Positions 1-4,983 of a stretch of DNA of 5,952 nucleotides are shown here, one piece after another. Position 1 is the stretch's first letter, and the number at the start of each line of letters is the position of its first letter. The notes beneath the pieces are model-generated. The model was not told the DNA's origin. It searched no databases and saw nothing but the letters and a program-made list of their open reading frames with translations. This DNA is from Streptococcaceae bacterium (lineage in GTDB: Bacteria; Bacillota; Bacilli; Lactobacillales; Streptococcaceae), in assembly GCA_009779335.1 (NCBI GenBank), contig WREM01000076.1, positions 1-5,952 of the forward strand. The letters run 5' to 3'. Position numbers and translations under genes: made by a program.

Positions 1-1
1 A

Positions 2-406
2 GAAAAATATATCGTGCCGATTATGGATGCACGGCGTGGCAATGCTTATTCTAGTGTGTATCAAAATAATCAAGAAGTTGTCGCAGAAGCTCATTTGGAT
101 TTTGCTGAATTTTTGAAAGAAGAGATTTTTCATGATCATAAGGAAAAATTTGTTTTTACAGGACAGGTTGAGAATTTCAAAGATATAATAATATCACAAG
201 GATTTACAGAAGAGCAGATTGTGTCTGATGGTTTGGATCAACTCCCCTCTGCCTATGAATTAGGAAAAAAAGCAATAAATATGGAGCCTGTAGAGGTGCA
301 TAGTTTTGCCCCCAATTACTTGAAAAAAGTAGAAGCCGAAGAGAAATGGTTAGAGAAAAATGAAGGAAAAGATAAGTCAGCGGATGACTATGTTAAAAGA
401 ATTTAA
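2..406 (+). CDS. tsaB: tRNA t6A biosynthesis protein TsaB, C-terminal part
   Basis: This is the 3' part of tsaB; the gene begins upstream of the window and the frame is open from base 2. About 134 C-terminal residues are present, where the family usually has about 230. The visible fragment carries the TsaB hallmarks MDARRGNAYSSVY near its start, PSAYELGKKA in the middle and the C-terminal PNYLKKVEAEEKW. TsaB is a catalytically inactive relative of TsaD. It binds TsaD, together with TsaE, in the cytoplasmic complex that transfers threonylcarbamoyl to A37 of tRNAs reading ANN codons (family knowledge). Finding tsaD three genes downstream in the same direction supports the call. The last bases overlap the start of the next gene, which suggests translational coupling. 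The GTG at 14 (in IVPIMDARRG) is internal, not a start. Confidence 0.93.
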   Translation, partial: EKYIVPIMDARRGNAYSSVYQNNQEVVAEAHLDFAEFLKEEIFHDHKEKFVFTGQVENFKDIIISQGFTEEQIVSDGLDQLPSAYELGKKAINMEPVEVHSFAPNYLKKVEAEEKWLEKNEGKDKSADDYVKRI

Positions 407-956
407 AGACAGGATTCTATCAAGTCTATCCTTAAAACCTCGTCGTTACTTAGATATGGATGAGATAGAACTTTCAAATGAGCGTGAAGGTATACATTAT
501 CGGTTGGCTGTGCGTGAGGATATTGTAGGCATGCTTGCTGTTGAACGTTCTGTCTATGATGGACAGACGCCATGGATGTTTTCACACTTTGAAGAAGAAA
601 TTATAAAAAATGAAAATGCTTTTTTTGTCATTGCAGAATCTGATGAAAAAGTTGTAGGATTCATCGGAGCAAGACTTGTCAACCATGGTCGAGATGTGCA
701 TATTTCTAATTTGGCTGTATCAAAAAAATTTCAAGCCAGAGGAATTGCCACGCAGTTGATTGGACAAGTTGTCCAACTCATGTCTATTATGAATAAGTCA
801 ATCATCAGTCTAGAAGTTCGTCGTGAGAATACTCATGCTCAAGCCCTCTATCGTCGCCATGGGTTTACATCAGACAAGGTGCTGATTCAATATTATGAAG
901 GTGGTGGAGATGCCATTTTAATGAAGAAGGATTTGAAGCATGAATCTAAAAATTAA
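390..956 (+). CDS. rimI: RimI-type GNAT N-acetyltransferase (long form, first of two)
   Basis: This is a GNAT acetyltransferase of 188 residues, probably the ribosomal protein S18 N-terminal alanine acetyltransferase or a close relative; it transfers acetyl from acetyl-CoA. A family-atypical N-terminal extension of about 35 residues precedes the GNAT fold. The acetyl-CoA loop is QARGIA (115-120), after the beta-4 strand ISNLAV (105-110). LEVRREN (141-147) and ALYRRHGF (152-159) hold E142 and Y154, which match the proposed general base and acid of RimI. The PW at 61-62 and the tail GGDAILMKK are shared with the next gene. The start is uncertain. I chose ATG 390 because the protein then begins MLKEFK, like long RimI proteins of lactic acid bacteria as I remember them. 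In-frame ATGs at 360 and 384 are alternatives, and none has a well-spaced SD (GAAGGA lies at 362-367). The gene overlaps tsaB by 17 bases, so it is probably translated by coupling. Confidence 0.85.
   Translation: MLKEFKDRILSSLSLKPRRYLDMDEIELSNEREGIHYRLAVREDIVGMLAVERSVYDGQTPWMFSHFEEEIIKNENAFFVIAESDEKVVGFIGARLVNHGRDVHISNLAVSKKFQARGIATQLIGQVVQLMSIMNKSIISLEVRRENTHAQALYRRHGFTSDKVLIQYYEGGGDAILMKKDLKHESKN
908..928 (+). repeat. 21-bp direct repeat, copy 1 (end of first rimI)
   Basis: This exact 21-base sequence recurs at 1365-1385. It encodes the DAILMKK tail of the first acetyltransferase and runs into the SD (AAGAAGG, 924-930) of the second. Both copies are in the same reading frame and at the same position relative to the gene end. 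The identity may reflect a conserved protein motif, an old tandem duplication or local gene conversion. Confidence 0.9.
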
Positions 957-1395
957 AAGAATAGATAGAAAAAGAGACAAAACAGAAAACATTGAAAAAA
1001 TAAGTCATCATATCTATCGGCTCTTGTCCAATCTTTATAGTGAATCTCCATGGACAGAGGATTATATCATCAAGAATATTCAGAATGAATATTCGGGTTA
1101 TTATCTTGCGGAGATAGATGAGCAGTTGGTGGGATTTCTTTCTGTTCATGAAATTATGGATAGCTGTGAAATCACACATCTTGCTGTTAGAAAAGAAGAC
1201 CAAAGAAAAGGCATTGCCCAGCTCTTGCTCAATAAGAGATTGAATGACACAGACAAATTTTTATTAGAGGTTAGAAAATCCAATGAAAAAGCCCAACAGC
1301 TCTATATGAAGAATGGGTTTGAAACTTATCATGTCAGAAAAAATTACTATAAAAATCCATCAGAAGATGCCATTTTAATGAAGAAAGAAGGATGA
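940..1395 (+). CDS. rimI: RimI-type GNAT N-acetyltransferase (short form, second of two)
   Basis: This is a second GNAT acetyltransferase of 151 residues, close to the usual RimI length. It shows the beta-4 strand ITHLAV (78-83), the acetyl-CoA loop QRKGIA (88-93), LLEVRKSN (108-115) with the RimI glutamate E110, and QLYMKNGF (120-127) with the candidate general acid Y122. SPW (36-38) and the tail NYYKNPSEDAILMKK are typical of RimI. In sequence style it resembles the single streptococcal RimI more than the upstream long copy does, so it may be the true S18 modifier. That assignment cannot be settled from sequence alone. ATG 940 is preceded by AAGAAGG (924-930) at good spacing. The gene overlaps the end of the first rimI by 17 bases, and tsaD begins one base after its stop. 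The protein works in the cytoplasm, and the arrangement indicates coupled translation with the t6A genes. Confidence 0.88.
   Translation: MNLKIKRIDRKRDKTENIEKISHHIYRLLSNLYSESPWTEDYIIKNIQNEYSGYYLAEIDEQLVGFLSVHEIMDSCEITHLAVRKEDQRKGIAQLLLNKRLNDTDKFLLEVRKSNEKAQQLYMKNGFETYHVRKNYYKNPSEDAILMKKEG
1365..1385 (+). repeat. 21-bp direct repeat, copy 2 (end of second rimI)
   Basis: This copy is identical to 908-928. It encodes the DAILMKK tail of the second acetyltransferase and overlaps the SD region of tsaD (AAGAAAGAAGGA). Recombination between the copies would remove 457 bases and leave the first rimI joined in frame to the end of the second, still followed by an SD for tsaD. Confidence 0.9.
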
Positions 1396-1396
1396 G

Positions 1397-2404
1397 ATGT
1401 CTGATCAATATATTTTAGCTTTTGAAACATCTTGCGATGAAACTTCAGTTGCTGTGTTAAAAAACGGTAAAGAGTTATTATCCAATGTCATTGCCAGTCA
1501 AATCAACAGCCATAAACGCTTTGGTGGTGTTGTTCCAGAAGTAGCCAGTCGTCATCATGTAGAACAAATCACTGTCTGCATTGATGAAGCATTAAAAGGG
1601 GCAAATGTTAGCCCAGAAGATTTGACGGCTGTTGCTGTAACTGAAGGGCCGGGGTTAGTTGGAGCTTTACTTGTAGGAATCATGGCAGCAAAAACTTTTG
1701 CTTGGGTACACCATCTTCCTTTAATCCCTGTTAATCACATGGCTGGACATCTGATGGCAGCGAGTTTGGTTGAACCGATAGACTATCCGGTACTTGCACT
1801 TCTTGTTTCTGGTGGGCATACAGAGCTTGTCTATGTGGCAAAAGAAGGAGACTACAAAATTGTCGGAGAAACACGTGATGATGCTGTAGGAGAAGCCTAC
1901 GACAAGGTCGGACGAGTCATGGGATTGACTTACCCTTCTGGGCATGAAATTGATGAATTGGCTCATCGAGGGCAGGACATCTATCATTTCCCACGTGCCA
2001 TGACAGATACAGATAATTTAGAGTTTTCATTCAGTGGGCTTAAATCAGCATTTATCAATCTGGTTCATCATGCAGAGCAAAAAGGAGAGAATCTTACAAA
2101 CGAAAACTTATCTGCAAGCTTTCAATCTGCTGTCCTAGACGTATTGTTGAAGAAAACAAAACTTGCTCTTGAGCAATACCCAGTAAAAACTCTGATTGTA
2201 GCAGGTGGAGTGGCAGCCAATCAAGGCTTGAGAGAAAGACTAGCTGAGGAAATAAAAGAAATTAAAGTCATTGTCCCCCCTCTCAGACTTTGTGGAGACA
2301 ATGCAGGAATGATTGCCGCCGCCGCTTTTGTTGAATTAGAAAAAGGAAACAGAGTAGATTTAGGCTTGAATGCCAAGCCAAGTTTGGCATTTGATAAGTT
2401 GTAA
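1397..2404 (+). CDS. tsaD: tRNA N6-threonylcarbamoyladenosine transferase TsaD, complete
   Basis: This is the catalytic subunit of the bacterial t6A complex (older names Gcp, YdiE, Kae1-like). It moves the threonylcarbamoyl group from threonylcarbamoyl-adenylate to A37 of ANN-decoding tRNAs, with TsaB and TsaE. The 335-residue length is normal. Family motifs appear in order: FETSCDETS (9-17), GGVVPEVASRHH (43-54), NHMAGH (113-118) with metal ligands H114 and H118, VSGGHT (137-142), DDAVGEAYDKVGR (161-173), GLKSAF (214-219), GGVAAN (270-275) and CGDNAGMIA (299-307), whose D301 should be the third metal ligand. No key residue is missing. ATG 1397 follows a strong SD (AGAAGGA, about 1386-1392) and lies one base after the rimI stop, so it is the last gene of the coupled block. 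No terminator is visible right after its stop; the next gene has its own promoter. Confidence 0.97.
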   Translation: MSDQYILAFETSCDETSVAVLKNGKELLSNVIASQINSHKRFGGVVPEVASRHHVEQITVCIDEALKGANVSPEDLTAVAVTEGPGLVGALLVGIMAAKTFAWVHHLPLIPVNHMAGHLMAASLVEPIDYPVLALLVSGGHTELVYVAKEGDYKIVGETRDDAVGEAYDKVGRVMGLTYPSGHEIDELAHRGQDIYHFPRAMTDTDNLEFSFSGLKSAFINLVHHAEQKGENLTNENLSASFQSAVLDVLLKKTKLALEQYPVKTLIVAGGVAANQGLRERLAEEIKEIKVIVPPLRLCGDNAGMIAAAAFVELEKGNRVDLGLNAKPSLAFDKL

Positions 2405-2432
2405 GAAGATAACCATACCTAAAAAATTTTAA

Positions 2433-2441
2433 TGATATAAT
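2433..2441 (+). promoter_or_regulatory. Extended -10 promoter of the DUF212 gene
   Basis: TGATATAAT is a perfect extended -10 element (TG-N-TATAAT). A second TATAAT overlaps it at 2441-2446. No good -35 is seen, which is common for extended -10 promoters. Transcription should start near 2448-2453 and give a leader of only about 20-25 bases before the SD and start of the next gene. Confidence 0.6.
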
Positions 2442-2460
2442 ATAATAACTAATAAAAATA

Positions 2461-2465
2461 GAGGA
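2461..2465 (+). promoter_or_regulatory. Shine-Dalgarno site paired with a non-standard AUC start codon
   Basis: GAGGA stands seven bases before ATC 2473-2475, which is the ideal spacing for initiation. No ATG, GTG or TTG in the right frame lies anywhere between the in-frame TGA at 2467-2469 and GTG 2557. The SD position is what selects ATC 2473 as the start of the downstream gene. Confidence 0.65.
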
Positions 2466-2472
2466 CTGAAAA

Positions 2473-2916
2473 ATCAAAACAATTACAGAAATTTTAAGCA
2501 ATCAAATTCTGATTACCGCTATTACAAGCTGGTTTATTGCTCAATTCATCAAAATAGTGGTAGATTTAATCAGATATAAAAAATTCAGTTGGCACCTTGT
2601 TTTTGCGACAGGTGGAATGCCCAGCTCACACAGTGCTATCGTAGTTTCTACAGCTGTATCTACGGGGTTGAATTATGGTTTTCAATCTGCTGTTTTTGCC
2701 TTGGCAACAGTCTTTGCATTTATTGTCATGTATGATGCACAGGGGATTCGGAGAGCCGCAGGAAAGCACGCTTATCTCATTAACATCATCATCAAAACGA
2801 TCGAAGATCCAAAAGTAAGTGTGGAAGACACAGTTAATGAACTTTTAGGGCATACGCCTCTTCAAGTGGCAGCGGGTGCAATACTTGGTGTAATCATTGC
2901 AATAATTATGAATTAA
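2473..2916 (+). CDS. Divergent PAP2 family (DUF212, YuiD-like) membrane protein, AUC start
   Basis: This is a small integral membrane protein of the DUF212 family, distantly related to PAP2 phosphatases and vanadium haloperoxidases. Its substrate is unknown, although a lipid-phosphate role is often guessed. With the start at ATC 2473 it has 147 residues, close to the usual length. It shows a first membrane segment (about 10-31), the family motif GGMPSSHSA (47-55), a second hydrophobic stretch (about 55-88), YDAQGIRRAAGKHA (87-100), ELLGHTPLQVAAGAILGV (123-140) and a final membrane segment up to the C-terminus. The first standard start codon (GTG 2557) would cut off the first 28 residues and the first membrane helix, and has no SD. 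The AUC start is therefore inferred from the conserved N-terminus and the SD. The alternative is an ATG-to-ATC change or base error that lowers or abolishes translation. The gene is monocistronic, with its own promoter and terminator. Confidence 0.82.
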   Translation: MKTITEILSNQILITAITSWFIAQFIKIVVDLIRYKKFSWHLVFATGGMPSSHSAIVVSTAVSTGLNYGFQSAVFALATVFAFIVMYDAQGIRRAAGKHAYLINIIIKTIEDPKVSVEDTVNELLGHTPLQVAAGAILGVIIAIIMN

Positions 2917-2937
2917 AAAAAGGCTTATAGCCTTTTT
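2917..2937. terminator. Bidirectional intrinsic terminator between convergent genes
   Basis: A perfect 9-bp stem (AAAAAGGCT / AGCCTTTTT) encloses the 3-base loop TAT. It is A-rich on one side and T-rich on the other, so it reads as a hairpin plus U-tract on both strands. It starts directly after the TAA of the DUF212 gene. On the minus strand its arm overlaps the first base pairs of the stop codon of the GyrI-like gene (2936-2938). It should end transcription of both convergent units. Confidence 0.85.
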
Positions 2938-3415
2938 ATTTTGCGATGACTGGAATCCAGATTTCTCCATAATAACTTCCATCTTCTTTGACTTGACTGA
3001 ATGTCCCGTTAGGGCCGCCCACATAAGCATAGTCATTGATTTGGTCTAGGACTTGTCCGAAGGCTTTTCCTGCGATACTGTCAAATAAGGTTTGGGAGTC
3101 ATCAGCTGTTCCTGATACAATCACATATTCAGAATCAGGAAATTCAACCATACGGGTAACCTTTTCGATGGTTTTGGCAGGCTCAACAGCAAGATAATTC
3201 CAAGGTTTCCCTTGATAAACTTCATTTACTGACCAGAGTAAATTGTTTTTAGCAGAGTCACGAAGCGTAGGCAAGCTACCATCATTTTCAATAGAAGAGT
3301 AAAATTCTCCTTTTTCTTTGGCTATGCCTTGGAAATCATCAAAAGAGGATTGGAATGAGAAGCCTAGACCTGCTAGGGTAAAAGCGTTTTTGTGTTCAAT
3401 AGTATATTTTGACAT
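2936..3415 (-). CDS. Stand-alone effector-binding (GyrI-like) domain protein, distal copy
   Basis: This 159-residue cytoplasmic protein consists of one GyrI-like / AraC-type effector-binding domain with no DNA-binding part. The domain family binds small, often cationic or drug-like ligands (family knowledge); the ligand here is unknown. Visible signs are YQGKPWNYLAV (67-77), the strand YVIVSG (97-102), AGKAFGQVLDQIND (115-128), YVGGPNGTF (131-139) and the closing strand GEIWIPV (150-156). Its glutamate E151 lies where these domains often place a ligand-contacting acid. It is a clear paralog of the gene at 4334-4810, sharing GKP(W/Y), GKAFG and the YVG..N.TF block at nearly the same residue numbers. 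ATG 3415 follows a strong SD (AAGGAG, about 3421-3427). It lies 65 bases downstream of the middle gene and probably shares its transcript. A hairpin lies in that gap and no clear promoter was seen there. Confidence 0.85.
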   Translation of the reverse strand: MSKYTIEHKNAFTLAGLGFSFQSSFDDFQGIAKEKGEFYSSIENDGSLPTLRDSAKNNLLWSVNEVYQGKPWNYLAVEPAKTIEKVTRMVEFPDSEYVIVSGTADDSQTLFDSIAGKAFGQVLDQINDYAYVGGPNGTFSQVKEDGSYYGEIWIPVIAK

Positions 3416-3432
3416 AGTGTCTCCTTTTTAAT

Positions 3433-3471
3433 TGAGAGTCCTCTACTTATTTCTAAACAGTCGAACTCTCA
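3433..3471 (-). repeat. Inverted repeat / mRNA hairpin between two minus-strand genes
   Basis: Read on the minus strand, TGAGAGTTC and GGACTCTCA can pair over 9 bp with one G-U wobble around a loop of about 21 bases. The wobble works only in the minus-strand RNA. No U-tract follows, so this is not a standard terminator. It ends a few bases before the SD of the distal GyrI-like gene and could protect or process the mRNA, or serve as a protein-binding site. Confidence 0.4.
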
Positions 3472-3480
3472 TCTTATTTA

Positions 3481-4278
3481 TTATTTAACGACAGATATTT
3501 CATGTATGCTTCGTCCATCCTTGTCAAACATTTCTAGCCAACTGTTAGTCCCAGCAAAATAGAGGAAATGTCCGATTTCATTGACAGAGCGAAGGAGGAT
3601 GTCTTCTGTTGTTTGATATGTTTTTTTATCGTAGGATTTCTCGTGATCCTTACGCAAATTAAGTGCGAATTTTCCTGAGAATCCAACTGAGCCATCTGCC
3701 CGACGAGAAACAGCATCATCAGGGAGCATTTGAGCCCCTTTGAGCAAACGCATTTGAGTGGATTTCTCCCAAATGACTGTTCCACTGGTTCCCTTATGTT
3801 CGATATGAAATTCAATCTCAGAAAATGCCTTTTTCCAACGATGTTGAGCCTTTGGAGAAACGAATTTTTTCTTTTTGAGCTGAATACCAAAGGGAGAAAG
3901 GACAGTAAAGATTTCGTCCATGGCTTTTGCAGAGGCATTAAAGATATTTTTGGGAATTTTGATTGAGTCAGGGACAGCAGCAAGTTTGATTTTCTCTTCC
4001 TGTGCAGTTTGTACCAAATATTGCACGAGATAAGCAATATCTAAGTCATAAGCTGAAGGGTCAATGACAATGACTTTGTCAAATTCTAGTTTGGGAATGA
4101 GAGATTTCTCTGATGCAATCAAATTGATTTGTGATTTTTTAGTCAGTAAGAAGATTTGCCCCTTTTCCAATGGGAATTTATCATTATTTGCGGGGATGAT
4201 TGTTGCAGTTGCTCCTGATTTTAGAGTGAGTACGATATTTTCCTTATCAAGAGTAACGGTAAATGTTGTTTTTGTCAT
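3481..4278 (-). CDS. Uncharacterised 265-residue protein, possible DUF4357-like C-terminus
   Basis: I do not recognise this protein with confidence. It is 265 residues, soluble-looking, and has no signal peptide or membrane segment. The N-terminal part (1-60) is beta-rich. A central part (about 65-150) alternates strands and helices and includes VIVIDPSAYDLDIAYLVQYL, then a very basic stretch LKKKKFVSPKAQHRWKK (134-150). The C-terminal part (about 165-262) has TQMRLLKGAQM, a gap with SRRADGSVGFSG, and TEDILLRSVNEIGHFL followed by GTNSWLEMFDKDGRSIHE (243-260). That order resembles DUF4357, a domain found in some restriction or nuclease-associated proteins, but the match is by eye and weak. It lies between two GyrI-like paralogs on the same strand, which suggests a shared pathway. 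ATG 4278 has no recognisable SD and sits at the predicted transcription start, so the mRNA may be leaderless. Confidence 0.75.
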   Translation of the reverse strand: MTKTTFTVTLDKENIVLTLKSGATATIIPANNDKFPLEKGQIFLLTKKSQINLIASEKSLIPKLEFDKVIVIDPSAYDLDIAYLVQYLVQTAQEEKIKLAAVPDSIKIPKNIFNASAKAMDEIFTVLSPFGIQLKKKKFVSPKAQHRWKKAFSEIEFHIEHKGTSGTVIWEKSTQMRLLKGAQMLPDDAVSRRADGSVGFSGKFALNLRKDHEKSYDKKTYQTTEDILLRSVNEIGHFLYFAGTNSWLEMFDKDGRSIHEISVVK

Positions 4279-4284
4279 AGTCTT

Positions 4285-4313
4285 ATTTTATAAGAAAAGT
4301 TAAATTTTTTCAA
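4285..4313 (-). promoter_or_regulatory. Minus-strand promoter giving a probable leaderless mRNA
   Basis: Read on the minus strand, TTGAAA (4308-4313) and TAAAAT (4285-4290) are separated by 17 bases, a good sigma-A promoter. An overlapping TATAAA at 4287-4292 is an alternative -10. The expected start of transcription, 6-8 bases past the -10, falls at 4277-4279, on the ATG of the middle gene (4276-4278). The promoter lies wholly in the 55-base gap after the proximal GyrI-like gene. Confidence 0.55.
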
Positions 4314-4333
4314 CCTAACTCAATCTTTGTATC

Positions 4334-4810
4334 TTAAGCTTTCTCAGCACGCAACCACATTTCGGCTAGGAAAGTTCCGTCTGCTTGTTCTTTGACAAAT
4401 GTTGAATTACCCGGTCCTACATACTTGTAGTCTGTGATTTCTTGGAGAGCCCCACCGAATGCTTTTCCTGTTAATTGGTCAGCTAATGTGTCCTTGTCAT
4501 TTCCAGTCATAGTAAGCACAATGTAATCTCCTGCTAAGAAATCTAATTTGTCAGTATCAGGCATATCTACATTCCCCATAACAGCAAATCCACGATAAGG
4601 TTTGCCATCAAAGACATAATTGACTACATAGTCTTGTGTGTCATCTGCTTTAGAGGTAAGTTCTGTCAAGGCTCCGTTTGAAGTGATTTCAGCTTTACGA
4701 GCTGCGATTTTTTTACCGTTGCCTTCCCAGTCATTAAAATCACCGAGGATAACACCAAGTGAAGTCATTTGGAAGTTTTCTTTTACGTTTTCGATTCTGT
4801 AATCTGTCAT
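4334..4810 (-). CDS. Stand-alone effector-binding (GyrI-like) domain protein, proximal copy
   Basis: This is a 158-residue paralog of the gene at 2936-3415, again a lone GyrI-like ligand-binding domain without an HTH. Shared blocks are FDGKPYRGFAV (67-77 against YQGKPWNYLAV), TGKAFGGALQEITDY (114-128) and KYVGPGNSTF (129-138). The closing strand is AEMWLRAEK, with E150 at the same site as E151 of the paralog, but the usual proline after the strand is replaced by arginine. The protein is notably acidic. It could sense, store or neutralise a small molecule, or carry it to a regulator; the ligand cannot be read from sequence. ATG 4810 follows a good SD (AGGAG, 4819-4823). It is the first gene of the minus-strand group, divergent from the WYL regulator, and its leader and promoter carry two palindromes, so it is a likely target of that regulator (inference). 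Confidence 0.85.
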   Translation of the reverse strand: MTDYRIENVKENFQMTSLGVILGDFNDWEGNGKKIAARKAEITSNGALTELTSKADDTQDYVVNYVFDGKPYRGFAVMGNVDMPDTDKLDFLAGDYIVLTMTGNDKDTLADQLTGKAFGGALQEITDYKYVGPGNSTFVKEQADGTFLAEMWLRAEKA

Positions 4811-4823
4811 TTTGTTTTCTCCT

Positions 4824-4840
4824 ACCGAAAAATGTTCGGT
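4824..4840. promoter_or_regulatory. 17-bp palindrome abutting the SD (operator or RNA hairpin)
   Basis: ACCGAA-AAATG-TTCGGT has perfect 6-bp arms around 5 bases. In minus-strand RNA it forms a hairpin that ends exactly where the SD AGGAG (4819-4823) of the proximal GyrI-like gene begins. It could be a DNA operator, or an RNA structure that sets access to the SD. Its geometry is the same as that of the palindrome at 4898-4914. Confidence 0.5.
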
Positions 4841-4876
4841 TTTTCTTTTTGTTTTTTTATTCTTGTTTTAAGAACA

Positions 4877-4904
4877 AATCTAGTATAAAATATAAATGTA
4901 TCAA
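4877..4904 (-). promoter_or_regulatory. Probable promoter of the proximal GyrI-like gene
   Basis: Read on the minus strand, TTGATA (4899-4904) and TAGATT (4877-4882) are 16 bases apart. TATACT at 4882-4887 is an alternative -10 with a poorer -35. The start of transcription would be near 4870, giving a leader of about 60 bases that includes the hairpin at 4824-4840. The -35 lies inside the palindrome at 4898-4914, an arrangement suited to repression. Confidence 0.4.
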
Positions 4905-4914
4905 AAAATGATAC
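4898..4914. promoter_or_regulatory. 17-bp palindrome over the -35 region, candidate operator
   Basis: GTATCA-AAAAA-TGATAC has perfect 6-bp arms and a 5-base centre. It lies between the divergent minus-strand group and the WYL regulator gene and contains the likely minus-strand -35. A dimeric HTH protein could bind it. The WYL regulator next door is the first candidate, but this is inference. Confidence 0.5.
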
Positions 4915-4929
4915 TTTTTATGTTAGTGC

Positions 4930-4957
4930 TGGAAAATTTATTAAATAGTACTAAAAT
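4930..4957 (+). promoter_or_regulatory. Possible promoter of the WYL regulator gene
   Basis: TGGAAA (4930-4935) and TAAAAT (4952-4957) are 16 bases apart; the -10 is good and the -35 weak. The 8-bp palindrome TAGTACTA (4946-4953) overlaps the -10. Transcription would start near 4964, giving a leader of about 50 bases. A weak activator-dependent or autoregulated promoter would fit. Confidence 0.3.
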
Positions 4958-4960
4958 ATA

Positions 4961-4983
4961 CCATCTTTGATAGACAAGAATGG
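4961..4983 (+). other. Short bulged hairpin in the leader of the WYL gene
   Basis: CCATCTT (4961-4967) pairs with AAGAATGG (4976-4983) apart from one bulged A, around an 8-base loop. If transcription starts near 4964 it would lie at the very 5' end of the mRNA or straddle its start, so it could equally be a DNA site or chance. Confidence 0.2.

Noticed and set aside
360..362. ATG 360 as the start of the first rimI
   Set aside because: It would add ten residues without family likeness and increase the overlap with tsaB; only a weak GAGA precedes it. It is not fully excluded.
403..585. Minus-strand open frame opposite the first rimI
   Set aside because: It lies entirely within a well-supported GNAT gene, has no SD and encodes no recognisable domain.
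946..1203. Minus-strand open frame opposite the second rimI
   Set aside because: Its composition follows the antisense of the GNAT gene; no SD, promoter or family signature.
1721..1987. Minus-strand open frame inside tsaD
   Set aside because: tsaD is certain on the plus strand, and this antisense frame has no initiation signals.
2283..2501. Minus-strand open frame across the end of tsaD and the DUF212 promoter
   Set aside because: Low-complexity hydrophobic antisense product; it conflicts with the plus-strand promoter and SD.
2557..2559. GTG as the start of the DUF212 protein
   Set aside because: No SD precedes it, and it would remove the first membrane helix and conserved N-terminus, all of which are encoded in frame upstream to 2473.
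3534..4303. Other-frame openings (3534-4037 minus; 3730-3966 and 4064-4303 plus) within the 265-residue gene
   Set aside because: They are shadows of the longer frame, which has a promoter, plausible protein composition and operon context.
4824..4860. Plus-strand terminator: palindrome followed by a T-rich run
   Set aside because: It looks like hairpin plus U-tract on the plus strand, but no plus-strand gene ends there; its position at the minus-strand SD suggests an operator or leader hairpin instead.
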